A stretch of DNA of 64,000 nt from CBDHEY01 sp965262305 (lineage in GTDB: Bacteria > Pseudomonadota > Gammaproteobacteria > Pseudomonadales > Cellvibrionaceae): NCBI GenBank assembly GCA_965262305.1, contig CBDHEY010000004.1:1302001-1366000 (forward strand). The letters are read 5' to 3'. The translations under genes were made by a program, and so were the position numbers. This document shows, in pieces, positions 37,427-45,673 of the stretch (position 1 is its first letter; every line of letters begins with the position of its first letter). A model generated the notes under the pieces. The model saw only the letters and a program-made list of their open reading frames with translations. It searched no databases and was not told the origin of the DNA.

Positions 37427-37668
37427 TTCAATAAGAAGCATTTACAAATCAACCAAAAAAATATCTAGTGATTTAAATCGTATTTACTCGTTTCTGTCGC
37501 GAAGATATAAATAAAATATGAAAATTTATCTTTTTATAAGACAAAACAATCTTAAAGTTTTCTTAAACCTAGCAGTGTTTTGGCTGAAATGTAGTCAAAA
37601 ATGACGTAAACTGAATTCATGGTTGGATAAATTTGATTTGTCCTTAATTTGTATTTTAGGTAAAAAAC

Positions 37669-37971
37669 GTGGTTAGTTCTGTTATTAACGAAGGTGTCAG
37701 AGGTCTTCAACTCGCACAGCGAGAGTTGAACAAATCTGCCAATGAAATTGCTCGGGTAAACGTTAACGAACCTTCCCAAGCTGAAACCTTAACTTCGGAT
37801 GAAAATACCCCATTGGCGCCGCTTGATGCTGCAGAAGAATCAGCATCTCAAAGAGATATTTCAGAACCTTTGATAGAGCTACGTAGGCAAGAACAAATCT
37901 TTAACGCTAACGCGAGAGTTGTATCCGTTGGCAACGAAACAATAGGGAGCCTTATTGATGTTCGATCTTAA
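37669..37971 (+). CDS. Small protein resembling flagellar rod/hook C terminus
   Basis: 100 residues from GTG 37669, with AGG at 37658-37660. The N terminus (INEGVRGLQLAQRELNKSANEIARVN) and C terminus (LIELRRQEQIFNANARVVSVGNETIGSLIDVR) look like the terminal helices of flagellar axial proteins such as FlgB, FlgC or FlgG, with the middle domain missing. Known homologues in marine Gammaproteobacteria are annotated hypothetical. No flagellar operon is in the window. It overlaps the following 43-residue frame by 14 nt. Confidence 0.65.
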   Translation: MVSSVINEGVRGLQLAQRELNKSANEIARVNVNEPSQAETLTSDENTPLAPLDAAEESASQRDISEPLIELRRQEQIFNANARVVSVGNETIGSLIDVRS

Positions 37972-38089
37972 TCAATTTTTTGCACAGATTCGCTTTTTAC
38001 TTTTTGGACAACAGCAAGACAATGCTCTGTATATTCCTATACGTGAAGATAACAAACAGGATAAAAGACGGTATCCTGTAGATAGATAA
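37958..38089 (+). CDS. Small ORF, 43 residues, unknown
   Basis: Starts MFDLNQFFAQIRFLLFGQQ and ends KRRYPVDR. A strong GGGAG (37945-37949) stands 8 nt before the ATG, inside the 3' end of the preceding gene, so translation is plausible and probably coupled. Mixed hydrophobic N-terminal half, charged C-terminal half. No family recognised. It bridges the rod-like gene and the metalloprotease gene. Confidence 0.5.
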   Translation: MFDLNQFFAQIRFLLFGQQQDNALYIPIREDNKQDKRRYPVDR

Positions 38090-38111
38090 TTATGGCGAAC
38101 GTAATTAACTG

Positions 38112-39023
38112 GTGATTTCAAATAGCCTCCCTCTTTCAAGTTCGCTAAACGCGTTCACTCCGCTGAGTTCTCTTGCAACTGGAGTTGTGAGAGATACATC
38201 TTCGTCCAACAGCTTATCGACATTAAAGCCGGTTGCAGCTACCGCTGAAACTGGGAGAACGCAAATACGACTCAGAACACCGGAGCAAGATCAGCAGTTA
38301 CTGAATATTAATGAGTCAGGACTTCAAGGGAGTAATGTCGCATCTTCTGAGAGTGAGCAACGAGAACAAGCGGAAACTCGCGCTCAAGAAGAACTGATAC
38401 GTCGTCAAGAATTGGCAGACCTAGAAGTAATTAATGAGCTGTCAGCGAGAGATAAAGAAGTTCGTGCTCATGAACAAGCCCATGCAGCTGTTGGCGGTCA
38501 ATATGCTGGTGCGCCGTCATACACGTATGAACGAGGTCCCAATGGCGTGCGTTATGCTGTTGCAGGTGAAGTTCCAATAGATGTTGGCGCTGAGGCTACT
38601 CCAGAGGAAACAATACGAAAAGCACAGATAGTGCGCCGTGCTGCACTTGCGCCCGCTGAGCCTTCACCTCAAGACAGACGTGTTGCTGCTCAGGCATCTC
38701 AGCTTGAAGCAAGTGCAAGACAGGAACTTGCAATTCAAACGAGAGAGGAAGCTTCAGCGACGAGGGAAAGTGATTCCTCGGGCACTTCGGAATCAAGCTC
38801 ATCACAAGATTCCGAGGAAAACTCAAACGAGATAACCTCTGCATCTTCAATTAATGAAAATAGCCAGCCAGCGAGTTCGGCTAATTCTGTTAGTGGTTTG
38901 ATTTCTTCATCTTCTATACAAAATCTCGCATCCCGCAATACCACCGAAAAAATCAACGCCTCCATAGCGACAGTCAATTTCGATTCTGCGCGCCAAGGTA
39001 CGTTGTTTGACGGCTTGGCATAG
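38112..39023 (+). CDS. SprA-related putative metalloprotease
   Basis: 303 residues from GTG 38112, the first usable codon after an in-frame stop at 38106. The conserved core is ARDKEVRAHEQAHAAVGGQ (about 112-130), where HEQAH (120-124) fits the zinc HExxH site; it continues YTYERGPNGVRYAVAGEVPID, the signature of the SprA-related / CJM1_0395-type putative metalloprotease family. Flanking regions are low-complexity, rich in Ser, Glu and Gln, with no signal peptide. Follows the rod-like gene and the 43-residue ORF on the same strand. Confidence 0.8.
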   Translation: MISNSLPLSSSLNAFTPLSSLATGVVRDTSSSNSLSTLKPVAATAETGRTQIRLRTPEQDQQLLNINESGLQGSNVASSESEQREQAETRAQEELIRRQELADLEVINELSARDKEVRAHEQAHAAVGGQYAGAPSYTYERGPNGVRYAVAGEVPIDVGAEATPEETIRKAQIVRRAALAPAEPSPQDRRVAAQASQLEASARQELAIQTREEASATRESDSSGTSESSSSQDSEENSNEITSASSINENSQPASSANSVSGLISSSSIQNLASRNTTEKINASIATVNFDSARQGTLFDGLA

Positions 39024-39143
39024 GCGCCGTTCACACTCGGTGAGTTTTTCATTCTTGTTTTATAGATTGAGGAATTAAAATCAACTTATACTTATTTATA
39101 GAGTCTAACTACGAGACAAATCGAAAAATAATAAGGAATTCTC

Positions 39144-40934
39144 ATGGCTGAATATCGTGCCCCTTTAGAAGAAATGCGATTTTTGATTAACGATGTTTTC
39201 CAGATGCCTTCGCTCTGGCAAACACTCGATGGCCTTGCTGAGGTTGATCGAGATACCTCTGAGGCGATTTTAGAAGAAGCCGCGAAAATTAGTGAACAAG
39301 TTATTGCCCCGCTCGATCGCGAAGCCGATGAAGAGGGTTGTCGTTGGGAAGACGGAAATGTTTACTCGCCTAAAGGATTCAAAGAAGCATATCAATTGTT
39401 TTGTGACGGCGGTTGGGGAGGGCTAGCTGGTAACCCAGAATACGATGGAATGGGAATGCCAAAAACTCTAGTCGCTATAATCGAAGAAATGGTTCAGGGT
39501 GCTTCGATGTCATTTGGGTTAGCTCCGATGCTTACTGCTGGAGCTTGCTTAGCAATTAACGCTCACGCCTCAGATACGCTCAAACAAACTTATCTTCCAA
39601 GAATGTATTCGGGTAAATGGTCTGGCGCCATGGACTTGACTGAACCTCATTGCGGAACTGACCTCGGGCTAATTAAAACTAAAGCGGTTCCTCGTGACGA
39701 CGGAAGTTTTGAAATTAGCGGAACAAAAATTTTTATAACCTGGGGTGATCATGATATGGCGGAAAATATCATTCACCTAGTATTAGCGAAACTGCCTGAT
39801 GCGCCTAATGGAACCAAGGGTATTTCTTTGTTTTTGGTTCCTAAATTTGTTCCAGATAACAATGGAGAGATTAGCGAGCAAAATGGGCTTTCTTGTGGTT
39901 CATTAGAAAAGAAAATGGGGATAAAAGGTTCTGCAACTTGTGTTATGAACTACGATAACGCTCAGGGTTGGTTAGTTGGTGAGCCTCATAAAGGATTAAG
40001 TTGTATGTTTACAATGATGAACTATGAGCGCTTAGTGGTTGGGATTCAGGGCCTTGGTGTTGCCGACGCCTCATATCAAACAGCTGCTGCATATGCACGA
40101 GAAAGGTTACAGGGTCGTAGTTTGTTAGGTGTGAAAAATCCGAGCGATGCTGCTGATTCAATTCTGGTTCATCCAGATGTAAGACGGATGCTAATGACCA
40201 TGCTCGCATACAATCAAGCTGGACGAGCCTTTTATTTGTATACCTCGCAATATTTAGACATTGTGAAGTACTCGTCCGATACAGAAAGAATTGGTAAAGC
40301 AGAAAATATGGTGGCCTTGCTTACACCCGTGGTAAAAGCTTTCCTAACTGATATATCTTTTGATATGACCGTGCTTGGACAACAGGTATTAGGGGGTCAC
40401 GGATATATTCGGGAGTGGGGACAAGAGCAGCATGTTAGAGATGCGCGTATTGCACAGATATACGAAGGTACCAATGGCATCCAAGCCATGGATTTAATTG
40501 GGCGTAAAGTCGTGGGTTCTAACGGTAAGCTAATTGAAGGGTTAATTAGTGAAATAAATCAGTTTATTAGCAAAGAAGCTGCTGATAAATCACTTGCTGG
40601 GTATAAAACCAAACTGGTTGAATCACTCGACGACCTTAACGAAGTGACAGAATTCATCATTAATAGTTCGAAGGCAGATCCGAGTCTTCCTGGAAGTGCA
40701 GCTGTTGAGTACCAAAATTTGTTGGGGCATGTGCTCTATGGCTATATGTGGCTCAGGATGATGGTTCCTTTACACAATAATGCTGATTCTGAATTTACAG
40801 AAAAGTTCACGCAATCAAAAATTGCATTGGCCGATTTCTATTTTTCTCGTCTTTTACCGCGAGTTAGTAGTCTCAAGTTTGCCATTCTCTCTGGCTCCGG
40901 ATCAATCATGAAAATGGATGAAGATTGGTTTTAA
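39144..40934 (+). CDS. Acyl-CoA dehydrogenase (FadE/DmdC-like)
   Basis: 596 residues, the long acyl-CoA dehydrogenase class that includes 3-methylmercaptopropionyl-CoA dehydrogenase. Uses FAD to oxidise an acyl-CoA. Visible: MDLTEPHCGTDLG (FAD/substrate), FITWGDHDMAENIIHLVLA, the QVLGGHGYIREWGQEQHVRDARI segment and IYEGTNGIQAMDLIGRK, which holds the catalytic Glu. A C-terminal extension after residue 470 is the extra helical domain of this class. AAGGAATT lies before the ATG. The substrate cannot be decided from sequence. Alone, with no thiolase or hydratase near. Confidence 0.9.
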   Translation: MAEYRAPLEEMRFLINDVFQMPSLWQTLDGLAEVDRDTSEAILEEAAKISEQVIAPLDREADEEGCRWEDGNVYSPKGFKEAYQLFCDGGWGGLAGNPEYDGMGMPKTLVAIIEEMVQGASMSFGLAPMLTAGACLAINAHASDTLKQTYLPRMYSGKWSGAMDLTEPHCGTDLGLIKTKAVPRDDGSFEISGTKIFITWGDHDMAENIIHLVLAKLPDAPNGTKGISLFLVPKFVPDNNGEISEQNGLSCGSLEKKMGIKGSATCVMNYDNAQGWLVGEPHKGLSCMFTMMNYERLVVGIQGLGVADASYQTAAAYARERLQGRSLLGVKNPSDAADSILVHPDVRRMLMTMLAYNQAGRAFYLYTSQYLDIVKYSSDTERIGKAENMVALLTPVVKAFLTDISFDMTVLGQQVLGGHGYIREWGQEQHVRDARIAQIYEGTNGIQAMDLIGRKVVGSNGKLIEGLISEINQFISKEAADKSLAGYKTKLVESLDDLNEVTEFIINSSKADPSLPGSAAVEYQNLLGHVLYGYMWLRMMVPLHNNADSEFTEKFTQSKIALADFYFSRLLPRVSSLKFAILSGSGSIMKMDEDWF

Positions 40935-41026
40935 AGAATCTTGACCCGCTTTTAAATAATTTTGGTGCTTTTTCTATTTTAATAATGCGATTATTCTGGT
41001 TGTTTTGAATATGAGAGGAAAGGTAA

Positions 41027-41203
41027 ATGCCTGAACTATATCCAGAAGATCAAAAGCGCGTTGATAAGTATCTATCAGCAAGCATTCATCAAGTAGAGCG
41101 TAAACCTTTTAACCCCTGGAAACTGCTGGCCATATTATTTGCAATCTTGGTTTTGTTTACGCTATTGAGTTATTGGATAGCGTTAGAGCATGGAGTTATT
41201 TAA
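41027..41203 (+). CDS. DUF3094 small membrane protein
   Basis: 58 residues. Begins MPELYPEDQKRVDKYLSAS, then a short basic stretch VERKPFNPWK and one transmembrane segment (about 32-52). This is the DUF3094 pattern, a small family restricted to Gammaproteobacteria as far as I know. Ribosome site AGAGGAAAGG just before the ATG. Function unknown. The 225 bp after it (41204-41427) is very AT-rich and contains a hairpin at about 41345-41374 but no gene. Confidence 0.85.
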   Translation: MPELYPEDQKRVDKYLSASIHQVERKPFNPWKLLAILFAILVLFTLLSYWIALEHGVI

Positions 41204-41427
41204 GTTATTTAAATAATTATTTATATTTCAAAAAAGTATTATAAATAGCAATATATTTCATTTTATTTCATTATTGTAATATTTAATTCATATACATGTG
41301 GTAATTCAACGTGCTATGCTTAGTTTAAGGCTTATGACATCAGGGTAAGTTTTCGTTATTAAACAATAACTTACTCAATGAATTCGTAGGTCTTCGCCGT
41401 AAATTTAACTGAAAGATGGAGGTAGTT

Positions 41428-42177
41428 ATGAAACTACAATTAAAATACATTCTTTCGTCCATGGCGCTAACTGTAGGCATGATTCCATTTGTAGGTAATG
41501 CAGCGAATAGCTACCAACCTGCTAAATTTGATTTCGAGCCTTCCGAATTAGTCTCATTGATGGAAGACAATCTTAAACAATCCAACCTTAACAGCTCTTT
41601 GGTAGTTTATTGCCAATCTGATGTGGATACTGATGGTGAGGCGCTTAACGTGAGTTGTTATGACGAAAAGCGGTCCAGTTTAGAATCAGCTACGGCTGAA
41701 TCGATCACCAAATTGGCATTTACGCCAGCCAAAGTAAATGGTGAATCAGTTCCTGTGAGAGTAAGATTTAGAGTCGTTTTTTTTGAATCCGAACCTACGT
41801 TCAATGCTATTCTTCTATCCAATTTAGGAAGTATGCAATCCGCGTATGGTAATGACTATATTGCTCCTCAAGAGCGTCTCGATTTTAAAAGTTGGTATGA
41901 TCGCTATAGTCAGCATTCACTTGTCACTGGTAGGAACTTTTTTTCGGAAGGCGATCAATCTCGAGTAGTCGCAAGTGTTGGTAAAGATGGTAAAACGAAA
42001 TCTCTTCGTGTACTTGAAACCAAACGAGAATATCGCCGAGATGCAAAAATAGTGAGAAATGCCATGCGCAGCTCTCGTTATATCCCGGGCTTTGTCAAAG
42101 GTAAACCAGTGCCAATGCAGTATATGGCCGTAGTGAATTATGGAGACAAATCTGCAGAAGTTTTTTCTGCTCGATAA
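41428..42177 (+). CDS. Periplasmic protein with two TonB-C-like segments
   Basis: 249 residues from ATG 41428, with GGAGG at 41418-41422; the ATG at 41416 precedes the ribosome site. Signal peptide (1-25, ending VGNA). Two segments, FTPAKVNGESVPVRVRFRV and SRYIPGFVKGKPVPMQYMAV, resemble the C-terminal domain of TonB (the conserved W/YxPxxxxGxPV pattern), which suggests a periplasmic partner-binding protein. There is no TonB membrane anchor or Pro-rich region. Function not known. Confidence 0.65.
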   Translation: MKLQLKYILSSMALTVGMIPFVGNAANSYQPAKFDFEPSELVSLMEDNLKQSNLNSSLVVYCQSDVDTDGEALNVSCYDEKRSSLESATAESITKLAFTPAKVNGESVPVRVRFRVVFFESEPTFNAILLSNLGSMQSAYGNDYIAPQERLDFKSWYDRYSQHSLVTGRNFFSEGDQSRVVASVGKDGKTKSLRVLETKREYRRDAKIVRNAMRSSRYIPGFVKGKPVPMQYMAVVNYGDKSAEVFSAR

Positions 42178-42192
42178 ATTGTTATCACTTTA

Positions 42193-42213
42193 GTGGGCGA
42201 AGCATTCGCCCAC
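42193..42213 (+). terminator. GC-rich hairpin after the TonB-C-like gene
   Basis: Perfect 9-bp stem GTGGGCGAA / TTCGCCCAC (42193-42201 and 42205-42213) with a 3-nt loop, 15 bp after the stop codon. The T-tract comes late (TTTT after 8 nt), so termination strength is uncertain. The gene on the other side (42275-42586) runs toward it. Confidence 0.6.
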
Positions 42214-42274
42214 AACTCGCTTTTAAAGTCAAATTTTCAATCGATGATAAAAACGCTTTTGAAACTAGCTTGTG

Positions 42275-42586
42275 TTAGTCCTGCCATACCCATCTTAGGG
42301 GTTCACCAAAGTCATCCGTAAGTAAAACTTTTTTGGGTTTTTTATTGGTAGGCTTTGTCGTTATACTGCCGGATTTCCTTGCTTCTAGTGTTTTAATTAC
42401 TTCGGTTACAGGAGTCCTATCTTGTCTAGGACCAAAGCTCGTGGCTTGTTTAAACAGGTTGGTGTTATCTTCATTTCCGCTTACTCCTTGCTGAACGACG
42501 TTTACTGTACCGCCTGAGCGCAAGAACTCCTCAACTTGTTTGTTGATTTCGCTTCGAATCTGTTTTTTAGTTTTAACAGGTTTCAT
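42275..42586 (-). CDS. Small conserved protein, possibly SutA-like
   Basis: 103 residues, basic. The segment INKQVEEFLRSGGTVNVVQQGVSG resembles the EEFLxxGGxV motif I associate with SutA, an RNA-polymerase-binding regulator of Pseudomonas, and with other short gammaproteobacterial proteins. The C terminus (KKVLLTDDFGEPLRWVWQD) is also distinctive. No DNA-binding or membrane motif. The SutA link is a weak inference. Confidence 0.55.
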   Translation of the reverse strand: MKPVKTKKQIRSEINKQVEEFLRSGGTVNVVQQGVSGNEDNTNLFKQATSFGPRQDRTPVTEVIKTLEARKSGSITTKPTNKKPKKVLLTDDFGEPLRWVWQD

Positions 42587-42694
42587 TAGTAAGCCGGATT
42601 AAAAGAAAATTTCGTTGAAAGTGTCTTGTCATTTAGTAGATCTGACCCACACTATTACGGATTTTAGCATTAGATGCCAATGCTGAAAATATAA

Positions 42695-43045
42695 TCAATA
42701 CTCAGTATACTTTTTTGCGCTTCCGCGCACTTTTTCTGCCGGGTATTTGATTTTGTTCTTGCTTATCTTTGACTTGGCTGCTTCTATTAAATTGGTATCG
42801 AACTTTTCGGCTAGAAGTAACGTATAGACAAATATATCTGCTAATTCATCTATTGCGGCTTGTTTTTTATCGGAGTCATGGCGTAAGTAGGATTCTTCTT
42901 CCGATAGCCACTGAAAAATTTCCAATAATTCGCTAGCTTCTACAGAGAGCGCCATAGAGAGATTTTTAGGAGAATGAAATTTTTCCCAATCTCTTTCGCG
43001 AGTGTATTCCTTTAGTTCATCAATAACTTCTTCTATTTTCGACAT
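42695..43045 (-). CDS. MazG-like nucleotide pyrophosphohydrolase
   Basis: 116 residues. All-alpha NTP pyrophosphatase of the MazG/dCTPase type. The metal-binding pattern ExxE...ExxD is visible: E36 and E39 in SVEASELLEIFQW, E67 and D70 in DELADIFVYTLLL. Likely removes non-canonical or excess dNTPs. It starts 5 nt after the disrupted AbgT gene ends, on the same strand. Confidence 0.85.
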   Translation of the reverse strand: MSKIEEVIDELKEYTRERDWEKFHSPKNLSMALSVEASELLEIFQWLSEEESYLRHDSDKKQAAIDELADIFVYTLLLAEKFDTNLIEAAKSKISKNKIKYPAEKVRGSAKKYTEY

Positions 43046-43050
43046 TTCGT

Positions 43051-44542
43051 TTAGCTAAAATATGCATTAGGCCCAAGTGGTAAACCGATTGTAAACCAGA
43101 TTATTAGAAGTAGGCTCCAACAAAGTAAAAAAGCGATTGAATATGGAAGCATCATCGCGATTAGCGTTCCCACACCACAGTTTTTATCGTGTTGTTGAGC
43201 AAATGCAAAAACAACTCCGAAATACGGCATTAGTGGGGTAATGATATTTGTCGAACTATCTCCAATTCTAAAAGCTACCTGAGTTGCTTCGGGAGAGATC
43301 CCAATAAGCAGAAGCATGGGAACAAAGACAGGTGCGAGCAAAGCCCACTTTGCCGAGGCGCTTCCTACGAAAAGGTTGATGAAAGCCGCAATAAATACAA
43401 AGATCACCAATAAGAATCCAGAGTTTAAGTTTAATGTTGTTAATAGGCTGGCACCTTGGATGGCCAATATCGTGCCTATTTGGCTCCAAGCGAAATAATT
43501 GACAAACTGTGCAGCAAAGAACATCAAAACTAAGTATGTACCCATAGTCGCCATGGTCGAATTCATTGCATCATTGATATCTTTATTGTTTTTAAAGGTT
43601 TTGGCTACTTTCCCAAAGATGATGCCGCAGGCTGCCGCGTAAAAAGCAATTAATGTAACGATCCCGCGAATGAATGGCGACTTTAAAATTTCCGACTCGT
43701 TGGGATTACGCAGCAGTCCATTTTCTGGAAATGTTGTCATAAGCACGAGTATTACGAAAATAATACTGAAAATGCCTACCCACTTTAACCCGCGCAAAAC
43801 GTCAGGTGATTGTTTTTCTGAGCTAGATTTACGCTCTAAAGTGTATTGAAATTTAGGTAAAATTACCTTTTCCGTTACAAGTGTTCCAACTAACGCAACT
43901 AAAAGTGTTGAAGCTGCCATAAAGTAATAGTTTGCAGCTGGTGAAACGTAATAATCTGGATCAACTATGCGAGCAGATTCTGTAGATATACCCGCTAATA
44001 TTGGATCGACTGGTCCGATTAGCAGATTTGCACTGTAGCCACCAGACACGCCTGCAAATGCGGCGGCGATTCCGGCTAATGGAGGCAGTCCGGCGTTTTT
44101 GAATACAATTGCGGCTAGTGGTATCAATATTACATAGCCTGAGTCCATTGTTATGTTTGATAGCACTCCAGCGAGGACAACGATTAATGTAAGTAGTTGT
44201 CTAGGTGCTCGATTTACACCTAAATTTAGCAAAGCGTTAATGAGCCCTGACTTTTCCGCGATTCCTAGGCCAAGCACAGCAACAAGAGCCGACCCAACCG
44301 GAGCAAATTGAATAAAGTTGGATACTGTTTTCGTCAATATATTGTGCAAACCTGTTTGGCTTAACAAGATTCACTGCTTGTATGCTTTCTTTCGTAACAG
44401 GGTGTTGAGCTGAAAGAGAGAGGAGTGAAGCAATAAACGATAGGATTATGACGAATATACACAGGTAAAAGAAAAGAACCGCAGGAGGAGGCAATCGGTT
44501 TCCTGCTTGTTCAATTTTATTTATGAGAAAAACTAAGTTCAT
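43051..44542 (-). pseudogene. AbgT-family (p-aminobenzoyl-glutamate) transporter, frameshifted
   Basis: Two frames together encode a complete AbgT transporter of about 496 residues. The first 59 codons run from 44542 to 44366 (start MNLVFLINKIEQAGNRLPPP, one transmembrane segment). The remaining 437 codons run from 44364 to 43051, resuming at LLSQTGLHNILTKTVSNF, the conserved segment before FAPVGSALVAVLG. A single extra base, the C at 44365 (G on the coding strand, after codons AAT CTT), shifts the frame; removing it restores the family sequence. Either a recent inactivating insertion, a sequencing error, or +1 slippage at CTT-G. AbgT proteins import aminobenzoyl-glutamate or export sulfonamide-type drugs. 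Confidence 0.85.
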
Positions 44543-44749
44543 ATTGGTTTGGCGGGGGAAATTCTACAATTAATTAGCCTGCAAACTAACATGCACAGAA
44601 AATCTCATCAATAGTTTAAGGGCGGCTGGATGGATCTGCGCTTAAGAAGTGTTTGCCTAGAAAAATATAAGATTTATTTTAATTGTTACAAATTAAAACA
44701 TCATGCTCAGACTTTAATTCTAGTCCATTTGAAAAACCATTAATTTCAT

Positions 44750-44774
44750 AAAAAAAGCCAAGGTTACCCTTGGC
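44750..44774 (-). terminator. Rho-independent terminator for the YRG-repeat gene
   Basis: On the minus strand, GCCAAGG, loop GTAA, CCTTGGC, followed by 7 T residues (A-run 44750-44756 on the plus strand). It lies 22 bp after the stop of the small YRG-repeat gene. Confidence 0.88.
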
Positions 44775-44795
44775 CTTTTCCTGACATCAATAGGC

Positions 44796-44972
44796 TTATG
44801 CTAGGTAATGAGCTCCACGATAAACATGATCACAAACTTGGTGTTCATCTTTAGGTAAAGTTAAGTACTTAGCGCCCCGGTAAACTTTTTCCAAACGGAT
44901 ATTTTTTACTGGGGTTTTTTTATCGCCTTCTTTCGTGTAAGTTACACCACGATATACATAATATTGAGTCAT
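44796..44972 (-). CDS. Three-repeat YRG (DUF4278-like) small protein
   Basis: 58 residues, starting MTQYYVYRGVTYTKEGDKK. Three copies of the motif YRGxxY occur: YRGVTY (7-12), YRGAKY (31-36) and YRGAHY (51-56), which is the whole of the DUF4278 pattern. A strong GAGGAG ribosome site lies just upstream of the ATG and a classic terminator follows, so it is a real short transcription unit. DUF4278 is best known from Cyanobacteria; function unknown. Divergent from the orphan gene at 45096. The 250-bp gap toward AbgT (44543-44749) shows nothing recognised. Confidence 0.8.
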   Translation of the reverse strand: MTQYYVYRGVTYTKEGDKKTPVKNIRLEKVYRGAKYLTLPKDEHQVCDHVYRGAHYLA

Positions 44973-45044
44973 GACACTTCTCCTCGGGAACAGAGCGTTC
45001 CGCGTAATAGGATAAAAGTGGACTTTTAACGCATGTTCAATGCG

Positions 45045-45063
45045 TGGTATTTAATGCATACCA
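45045..45063. promoter_or_regulatory. Inverted repeat between the divergent YRG-repeat and orphan genes
   Basis: Arms TGGTAT (45045-45050) and ATACCA (45058-45063) with a 7-nt spacer, in the 123-bp region between two divergent start codons. The repeated element AATGC also occurs three times around it. Could be a shared operator; short arms make chance possible. Confidence 0.3.
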
Positions 45064-45095
45064 ATGCACATTTAATAATGACGATATTTTGAATT

Positions 45096-45656
45096 ATGGT
45101 CAATAAGTTTCAATTAAAAAAATTATTCACACGTGAAGGTCTCACCAACTTGGTGCAAAATTACGGCTTTAAGCGTATGTCAGAAGAAGAAATTGAATTC
45201 TTATTACAAAATGCTTTTTCGGATTACGTCTTAGTTGCTTTAACGGAATTTAGTGGTGACAAAGAAGAGCTGAAAAAACAATACCTAGAAGCCATCTATC
45301 ATATTGGTAAAGCCAAGATATTATTGGAGGCGACGCCTCACCCAGCGGGTAAGATGGCCTATCGTCTGTCTAAGATGGCGGACACATTAAATAAACTCGT
45401 TGAAGGAAAAGATAATTTCGCCGCAGAAAGGGCGTCTCAATTTATGGAAAAAAATCTTGTTCGCCGATTACGTGATTTATGGTGTTCTAATACGTCAACA
45501 CCGTTTCATGTTGGTGGAGATGGCTCAGGGCGTAACCCTAGAGATTTTTTACTAGATTGTTTTAAGGCCGCTGGAAAACATTATCCAGAGATTATTTGGT
45601 TTAACGAAGTCGACCACAAGTTGGCAGATGAATTTATTAAAAATATAAAGCGCTAG
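45096..45656 (+). CDS. Orphan hypothetical protein
   Basis: 186 residues, soluble, charged (Lys/Glu rich), mostly helical by appearance. The C-terminal third holds a distinctive stretch, WCSNTSTPFHVGGDGSGRN, followed by PRDFLLDCFKAAG. No signal peptide, transmembrane segment or known catalytic motif. The ribosome site before ATG 45096 is weak. I do not recognise a family. Its neighbours (a broken transporter, a YRG-repeat protein, a solute-binding-like protein) mark this as an accessory region. Confidence 0.65.
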   Translation: MVNKFQLKKLFTREGLTNLVQNYGFKRMSEEEIEFLLQNAFSDYVLVALTEFSGDKEELKKQYLEAIYHIGKAKILLEATPHPAGKMAYRLSKMADTLNKLVEGKDNFAAERASQFMEKNLVRRLRDLWCSNTSTPFHVGGDGSGRNPRDFLLDCFKAAGKHYPEIIWFNEVDHKLADEFIKNIKR

Positions 45657-45673
45657 ATTCAGATTAAACAATA

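Noticed and set aside
42695..43045. MazG-like gene as part of a toxin-antitoxin or defence pair.
   Set aside because: No mazE, mazF or other toxin-like gene is adjacent; neighbours are a transporter and a small regulator-like gene.
44237..44366. The continuation of the first AbgT frame past the shift, ending CCCAWPRNRGKVRAH.
   Set aside because: This is the out-of-frame read of the transporter, not a separate protein.
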